Position numbers and translations under genes: made by a program. A stretch of 64,000 nucleotides of DNA from Cynocephalus volans (Eukaryota > Chordata > Mammalia > Dermoptera > Cynocephalidae): assembly GCF_027409185.1 (NCBI RefSeq), contig NC_084469.1, positions 83,797,918-83,861,917 of the forward strand, written 5' to 3'. The first letter of the stretch is position 1; every line of letters starts with the position of its first letter. Below are positions 59,501 to 64,000 of this stretch, piece by piece. The notes under the pieces are model-generated. The model saw nothing but the letters and a program-made list of their open reading frames with translations. It searched no databases and was not told the origin of the DNA.

Positions 59501-61695
59501 TTTTCTTTGACAGACTTTATTATGGGAGATTGAAATCAAGCTCAAAACTCCTTTCTCATTATGATCTAAGTTTTTTTCCTTACTTTACTTCTTTTCTGCA
59601 TCTCTTATGACAGTTTAGAATTTCCTAAATCAGATAGTTAAGAACATTTTTAAGAGTTCATCATATTATTAATTCTATATTATTAAAAAAAATAAAAAAT
59701 AAAACTTTTTATTGTGAAAAATTTCAAGCATACCCCCAAATGCAGAGAACTGTATAACCCCCCCATTTACCCATTAAAAAAGAAAAGAAAAGAAAAGGAA
59801 AAAACCTCTCTATTGCCAGAGACTAATTTAATTGGTCTGAATGGGGGCCTGAGAATCTAGTTTTAAAAAATTCCCAGGTGATTCTACTATTCAGCCAGGA
59901 TTGAGAAGCTCTTGCCTAAGGCACAGCTAGTCAATGTATTTTTAACTGAGAAATACAGCAATTATTTTAAAACTATAGGTAATGATAAATAATATTGTAC
60001 TTTATTTTCAGATTCATAATTTTATGTCCATTCACTTGATTGTACACTTATAAATTATTTTATTGCACCTAGAAATACTTTTTTTGTCTTTATATTTGAA
60101 AAGGTATACAAATTAATAAATTTTAAGTGCTGGTAGGATGTCCAGTACAAGACTATTTTGTTTTAATCATTCTCTAGTTTAGTAATGACAACTTAATTTT
60201 TTTCCCCTCATTATCTCAAAGGCATGTGTTTTTGAAATTCTCTAATATTCTTCCTAAGGGAATATTCAGCATAATTTTGTGCTGTAGTGCTTTAAATGCA
60301 AGGAAGGATTAGATGATTTGAATTATTTCTAATTGATTCTATAAATATGGTAATCTTAAACATTGTTGTGAAATGATTTAAGATCTTCCTTCCCAACACT
60401 CATGTCCAAATTGCCCCCTGCCACCCACTTTAGATTTTGAATCATATATAAGAAGAAAATGCTTTCTTATTAAATAATAATTACAAATGTGCAACATGAA
60501 CTTTCAGTGTTTCTAAAGCAAAATGCATGAATCCAAGGGAAAAAAAAAAAAAACCAACTCCTCAAAAGAAGAAAAATTAGTGACCTTAGTGATGTGGTAC
60601 TTCAAACTTTCGATAGCTTCCACTTAGAATAGAACGCTATTCAGAGAGACTTAATATGTACCTGAGTTATATACTATAAAATGCTTTTCTTACTGGATCT
60701 TTGAGGACTAAATGGGCTGTCTTAATGACAGGAAAATGTGCTGAAAAGGCAATGGATTTCAATTTGCTTTTTAACTTTCAGGCATTATGACATACTTGAA
60801 GACCGAGTTCCTTCAGGACTTATCATTGACTACCACAATCTGTTGTCTCAGTGTGAGGACAGTTACAGGAAATTTTTAAATCTGAGAAGCAGTTTGTCAA
60901 ATTGTAGCTCTGATTCTGAGCAGGAAAACATCTCCATGGTGGAAGGGTTAAAATTATATTCGGAGATTGAACAGTTGAAACAAAAGCTAAAACTCATTGA
61001 GAATCCTTTGTTGAGGTATGTATGTCTTTGTTATTTTTAGCTAGTTAGCATCTCTCCTTACTAGCTATCTTACTGAGAACTGATTGGTTTGTTTGGTTTC
61101 TTTAAGATATGTGTTTGGTTATCAGAAGAATTCTAATATCCAAGCAAAAGGCGTCCGTCCCAGTGGTCAGAAGGTCACCCATGTGGTCTCCTCCACCATG
61201 ATGACTGGTCTACTGCGGTCCCTGCTCAGGGACAGGCTTTGTGAGGAGCCTTGTAAGGAAGAAATAGAAATTCAGGTAAAAGGAGAGTTTATCTCTCCGG
61301 GTGGCATTTTTTTCTTCTTATTCATCCCAGGTTATTATGAATTCTACAAAGTATTTACAGGTGCTTCTCAGAGCTGGTTTTCTGTGAAGTGGGAAGTAGT
61401 GAGAGCGCTGCCCTTTGTCATTTCTCCAGCATGCACTGGGCTCAGTGCACTGTCAGAGGAGATAATTCAATATGCAGTTTTGGCTCCATTATCAAAGCGA
61501 GAGATGAAGGCACCTGGAGTAATACTCCAGTTGCTTTTGGAGGGGTGTGTATTTGCAATATGTTGTTTTTTCAGTTCCATAGTGATCCGTTGTCTGCTAT
61601 AAATGCCTGCTACGAAGGTGACACTGTTATTGTTTGTCCTGGTCATTACGTGATACATGGCACGTTTTCCATTGCTGACTCCATTGAATTGGAAG
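44250..61695 (+). CDS. SHCBP1: SHCBP1, SHC SH2-domain-binding protein 1 (5' part, exons 1-8; 3' end outside window)
   Basis: Joining 44250-44352, 46628-46795, 46966-47081, 48484-48692, 53255-53347, 60782-61015, 61107-61275 and 61575-61695 gives 1213 nt of uninterrupted frame, 404 codons plus one base. All junctions are GT/AG and the phases agree. I recognise the product as SHCBP1 from stretches such as EFTAEFLEKVLEPSGWRAVW, LPLQELWVVFDDSGVFDQTA and SDSEQENISMVEGLKLYSE. Known of the family: a vertebrate protein of about 670 residues that binds the SHC1 adaptor, associates with the central spindle and midbody during cytokinesis, and is induced in proliferating cells. Its C-terminal half is a right-handed parallel beta-helix. 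The present part holds the N-terminal region, an acidic run (about residues 210-219) and a likely coiled coil (about 285-305), and stops where the beta-helix should begin. The start has G at -3 and +4. No stop or frameshift is seen. The missing 3' exons reflect the window edge, not truncation. Confidence 0.96.
44910..45740 (+). repeat. Intron 1 repeats: MIR, L1M 3' end, MIR
   Basis: MIR at about 44910-45110. L1M 3' end at 45120-45525 with TTGTGTACTTGAAATTTGCT and a CCTCAATAAAGCTGG end. A reversed MIR at about 45640-45740 (GAGGAAAGTGAGGCACAGAG). Confidence 0.65.
45741..46627 (+). other. Rest of SHCBP1 intron 1
   Basis: No further feature was recognised before the exon 2 acceptor. Confidence 0.5.
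46628..46795 (+). CDS. SHCBP1: SHCBP1 coding exon 2
   Basis: 168 nt. The acceptor follows CTTTTAG and the donor is CTAG|GTGAG. It encodes about residues 35-91, starting LFQDEDSCSD and including FFPEIFQTSQLLFYERFRAY, which is strongly conserved in SHCBP1. Confidence 0.95.
   Translation, partial: VCSKMKIHAVIVAIMMSQVIVYKVLCQKEKPFSQKFSKQVNFCSMSDSEPIKITF
46966..47081 (+). CDS. SHCBP1: SHCBP1 coding exon 3
   Basis: 116 nt. The acceptor is TTTGCAG and the donor GAG|GTAAAT. It encodes about residues 91-129 (DCKASEVREFTAEFLEKVL and on). It is separated from exon 2 by only 170 bp, and its end restores phase 0. Confidence 0.95.
47082..48483 (+). other. SHCBP1 intron 3, with an L2 fragment at 47880-48400
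   Basis: The L2 carries AAAATCCAAGCTCCTTCTGA and AGTGTAAGCTCCATGAGGAT. The 166-codon open frame here is L2-derived. 47082-47880 has no recognised feature. Confidence 0.65.
48484..48692 (+). CDS. SHCBP1: SHCBP1 coding exon 4
   Basis: 209 nt. The acceptor is AATTTTAG and the donor CAG|GTAGGA. It encodes residues 130-198 plus two bases of codon 199, from VTDVDFSALK to ALAIEHV. Confidence 0.95.
51814..52016 (-). mobile_element. tRNA-Ile SINE monomer with extended 3' segment and target-site duplication
   Basis: CCTCCCTTGAAGTAT[T/C]C at 51814-51830 and 52000-52016 flanks the insert. On the minus strand the tRNA-like body (51999 to about 51922) is followed by an inner poly-A (about 51921-51909), 78 bp of unrelated AT-rich sequence with two AATAAA motifs, and an outer A-run at about 51837-51831. 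Confidence 0.8.
53091..53160. other. Long hairpin upstream of SHCBP1 exon 5
   Basis: The arms 53091-53120 and 53131-53160 are reverse complements over 30 bp with three mismatches, including a perfect 16-bp inner stem (AAATATACAACATTCT), and a 10-nt loop. It ends 94 bp before the exon. Confidence 0.9.
53255..53347 (+). CDS. SHCBP1: SHCBP1 coding exon 5
   Basis: 93 nt, a multiple of three, with the same phase at both ends, so skipping it would keep the frame. The acceptor is TTTTCAG and the donor TT|GTAAGT. It encodes the end of residue 199 to residue 230, including the acidic run DEEEEDEYDY. A 30-bp-arm hairpin lies 94 bp upstream and a palindromic MITE about 80 bp downstream. Confidence 0.94.
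53425..53541. mobile_element. Mariner-like MITE with an internal 41-bp tandem duplication
   Basis: The inverted ends GTACTTCAAAAAG (53429-53441) and CTTTTTGAAGTAC (53525-53537) match perfectly. Positions 53447-53487 and 53488-53528 are identical tandem copies. CA and TG tracts lie outside the ends. Confidence 0.7.
53541..53588 (+). repeat. (TG)n microsatellite in intron 5
   Basis: About 23 TG units directly after the MITE. Confidence 0.95.
53934..57147 (-). mobile_element. SVA-like composite retroelement (L1-5'UTR head, 80-bp VNTR, 3' module, A-rich tail)
   Basis: The element lies antisense in SHCBP1 intron 5. Read on the minus strand, a head at about 57147-56340 starts near AGTCAAGATGGCGGAATAG, an L1 5'UTR-type start with a YY1-like AAGATGGCG. 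The 80-bp tandem array follows at about 56330-54510, then a unique module at about 54510-53990 containing a G-rich tract, then an A-rich tail. Flanks resembling TTAC[T/C]GGTC...TTTAAAAA at about 53911-53933 and 57148-57169 look like target-site duplications inside a host SINE. No L1 ORF1 or ORF2 lies between head and tail. Mobilisation by L1 is inferred from tail, duplication and the truncated sister copy at 27512. The architecture is analogous to SVA, but the parts differ. I do not recognise a named family. Confidence 0.8.
54509..56330. repeat. 80-bp GC-rich minisatellite (VNTR), about 21 units
   Basis: The anchor GTGCCTGGTTGTGGGAGG recurs at 54587, 54667, 54743, 54822, 54902, 54982, 55062, 55141, 55221, 55301, 55381, 55461, 55541, 55621, 55701, 55778, 55857, 55940, 56020 and 56101. 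Most steps are exactly 80 bp, with a few of 76-83. Units differ by scattered substitutions, and the 56170-56330 end is degenerate. The array lacks stops in several frames because it is GC-rich. Since 80 is not a multiple of three, the frame rotates among three peptide phases, which argues against coding. Confidence 0.93.
57199..60781 (+). other. Rest of SHCBP1 intron 5
   Basis: AT-rich. It contains the partial composite copy at 58938-59252 and an L1-like fragment at about 59690-59760. A weak CTCF-like match (CCACTAGATGGTGA, two mismatches) is at 57606. Nothing else was recognised. Confidence 0.5.
58938..59252 (+). mobile_element. Partial copy related to the composite element's 3' module
   Basis: The segment from about 59035 to 59240 matches the start of the 3' module (for example CACAAGGAGAGTCA and AGAAGAGGACGTCTCTCTCC). 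The preceding 90 bp are not the 80-bp unit seen elsewhere, and the G-rich tract and tail are missing. It may be an older relative or a 3'-deleted copy in intron 5. Confidence 0.6.
60782..61015 (+). CDS. SHCBP1: SHCBP1 coding exon 6
   Basis: 234 nt. The acceptor is CTTTCAG and the donor GAG|GTATGT. It encodes about residues 230-308, starting HYDILEDRVPSGLIIDYHNL. It contains the Ser-rich segment before EQENIS and the heptad-like stretch SEIEQLKQKLKLIENPLL, a plausible short coiled coil. It follows the 7.4-kb intron 5. Confidence 0.95.
61107..61275 (+). CDS. SHCBP1: SHCBP1 coding exon 7
   Basis: 169 nt. The acceptor is TTTAAG and the donor CAG|GTAAAA. It encodes residues 308-364 (YVFGYQKNSNIQAKGVRPSG ... 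EEIEIQ). Intron 6 is only 91 bp. Confidence 0.95.
61575..61695 (+). CDS. SHCBP1: SHCBP1 coding exon 8 (last exon in window)
   Basis: 121 nt. The acceptor is TTTTTTCAG and the donor GAAG|GTGAGT. It encodes residues 365-404 plus one base (FHSDPLSAINACYEGDTVIV ... IELEG). This is the entry to the beta-helix half of the protein. No further exon was recognised up to 64000. Confidence 0.94.
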
Positions 61696-64000
61696 GTGAG
61701 TATGGAAAATCACACAACCAAACTCTCATGCATGATATGTTTAAGTAGACAGTAAATTACTGGTCTTGTTGAAGCTCCAAGAATGTGACTTCAACCCATT
61801 TGATTTCACATGAGTTGCCTTGATACATTAAGGTTATTTAAAGCTTATGGGGGTTTGACCCAGTGTTTGAGCAACTTGAGTTATGGTTCTTTGTGGCAGT
61901 ATATATGTTGGGAAGATGTTCATAGGCACATATAGAAAAAAAAAGCGTTAGGAAGAAACATACTTTCAGATTATGGGTGGGTTATGGAAAGGAAATCTAA
62001 TTTCTAGAATAAAAAATTCCCAACAGTTTATTTTTAAGTTAAGTATTTTTTTTGTTTTTTGCTCTTAATCTCATGTACGTTGGAGCTATCTTGGTGCATG
62101 CTGGTTTTTTTGTTTGTTTTAAATTTAGCTTATTTTTGTAAGAGTTATATTGAAGTACATTTAACTTGAAATTGGTGTCAAAAAATTATCTTAATTCTTT
62201 AAAAGCTTGCTGAATGTCACAAATGCTACACTTTGTAACTTGACCACAGTATACCTTTGAGAATATTAATGTGGAAAGATTCTATTAAAAATAACTTTTT
62301 AGCAGTTATTATCTTATTGTTCCTTTAAAATGATTCCTAAATTTAGGTTACAATCATTCATCTTGGTCTCATATTTCCATAACATGTCAATTTAGATGCA
62401 CCTGTTCAACTGTTTAACAAAACAGCTTCAACTTAGCAATAAAACTTGTAAAAAATCATATATCATTTTGGGACTTGTGCAGATGTTCACAAACTGTTTA
62501 AGCTATGTTCTTTATCTTTATCTTGTCAAAACTTCTTAATGGAAGCAAGGCTGGGAGTTTAATTTCCTGCTGTTCACTAGTACATCACCTCACCCCCTTT
62601 TTTGTTTTATGTGTGTAATTCTTATTCTTTCTTCTCTCCGATATTTGATTTATAATAGTTGTATGTGTATAAATAACACATCTGCAGGATAAATTACTGC
62701 AATAAAAACACTTTATTTTTTGGCGTAGTGAAAATAACATTGATATTATAGATTGTATGGTAGATAAGAGTTCTTAGATTGGTGAGGAAATTATAATGTA
62801 ATTGCCAGAGTGTCATAAAAAACCTTATAGAATTCTAATAGTTAAGTGTAAAAATGACTGTAAATTTACTAACAGAGAGCATTTCTGAGAATTGGGGAAT
62901 CAGATGGTATCTCTAGTGGGAGTATATGGAGTACTTGTTCATGAGTTAAGAAAACTTGTCTGATAATAATCTATAGCTAACAATTATAATGAGATATATG
63001 TTGAATACCTACTATGTGCAGGGTATTTCTCTTTCTCGTTTAGAAAATCATTCACTTAGGTGACGGTTTTATGTTTTAAAATGCTAAGAATACGTAATTT
63101 GTGTAATAATCTGCTTTTTCTCAATAAACAATTCATTTTATATTTTTTATTTTTCTGATGGCAAAAAACAATGGTTATTGTAGAAAATATGCAAAGTACA
63201 GGCAGACTTATAGAAAGAATCAGAAGCAAAAGTCTCATAATTCAGTCATCCACAGTCTACCCTGGTAACATTCCAGTGTATCTAGTCCTCTTACATTCTC
63301 TAGTGCCCCTGAAGACTTGTCTGTACTCTTCAAGTGTAGATAAATTCAGTGGCTTTGCTTATTTAATGCAGTTACTGCTTTCATTTACTCAAACGAAGAC
63401 TCATCTTTAGACAATGACCATTATTTCTTACTTATAGCTTTGTCTATGTTTTACAGAGAAAGTCAGGCAAGTTCTAGTTTTTTGATACTCCAATGTTTTG
63501 TAAACCTATTCAGAGGGCTCAGCCTGCATTATTAGCTCGATTAGGATTTATAGAGGTCTGATGTTTTTTGTTGGCTAACAAGGCAGATCTTTTTTCCTGT
63601 TGCCAGTTTGTCAGATTTTAAGTCATTCTGTTTAAGAGAAAATCAACATTAGATAATCTTGAGAGATGCTTAGGTTTATTCAAATGTAATTTGTGTTAGA
63701 ATCATAGAATCTTAGAGTTAGAAAAAAAGCTTAGAAAGGCTGAATACTTTAAAACCCTTTGACCTAGCTGTGAGTCCTTAGGATTAAATAATCCTATTTA
63801 TTTTTTATAGCAGTTTTTATAAGTGAATTTAGTGCTCAGCTGGTCTGAGATGGTTGATAGGGTAGTCTTTCGGATATGGGGACAAATTAAGGAGTTGTTA
63901 TTGTTAAAAATTGGATACTCTGGTTTAAATTAAGCAAGATAATGTGGATAGATTATTCTATTTTATTTAAATGCAACTGGGTTGACTGGTCTCAAATTAT
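61696..64000 (+). other. Start of SHCBP1 intron 8
   Basis: Follows the exon 8 donor. AT-rich; no exon encoding the next beta-helix segment was found. Confidence 0.6.

Overview
The window looks like mammalian nuclear DNA. It has split exons with GT/AG junctions, a CpG-island promoter and dense interspersed repeats (L1, L2, MIR, MaLR and ERVL LTRs). At least eight short SINEs are built only from tRNA-Ile-like units, as monomers or dimers, and no Alu or B1 was seen. That pattern is what I know of the CYN SINEs of colugos (Dermoptera), so the best guess is a colugo such as Galeopterus or Cynocephalus. The species call is inference.

One protein-coding gene is supported. SHCBP1 (SHC SH2-domain-binding protein 1) lies on the + strand, with exons 1-8 between 44250 and 61695. 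They encode about residues 1-404 of a protein of roughly 670 residues, and the remaining exons lie beyond position 64000. All seven introns seen have canonical junctions and the frame stays open throughout. The promoter is a CpG island (about 44030-44580) with a CTCF-type motif, a GC box, four CCAAT boxes and a CHR (TTTGAA) directly against the start codon. This is the architecture of a G2/M cell-cycle gene and fits the gene's role in cytokinesis and proliferation.

Positions 1-44000 are intergenic, and no coding exon was found there. They are a patchwork of old repeats. The main items are a 5'-truncated L1 with a 22-bp target-site duplication (2776-4564); an L2, L1M and L1-5'UTR-element nest at 11140-14880; a small VNTR-derived retrocopy at 27512-28160; several MaLR/ERVL LTRs; and a TG/AT-rich low-complexity block at 37803-38130. 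Perfect CTCF-consensus matches sit at 6967 (+), 39096 (-) and 44068 (+).

The most unusual object is in SHCBP1 intron 5. A composite retroelement of about 3.2 kb lies antisense (about 53934-57147): an L1-5'UTR-like head, about 21 copies of an 80-bp GC-rich tandem repeat, a unique 3' module and an A-rich tail. It is inserted inside a tRNA-SINE, and target-site duplications are visible for both insertions. A second, 5'-truncated copy with its own duplication (27512-28160) shows that the repeat plus 3' module moves as one retroposon. The layout resembles the hominoid SVA element but is built from different parts. Exon 5, whose length is a multiple of three, is also bracketed by two palindromic sequences.
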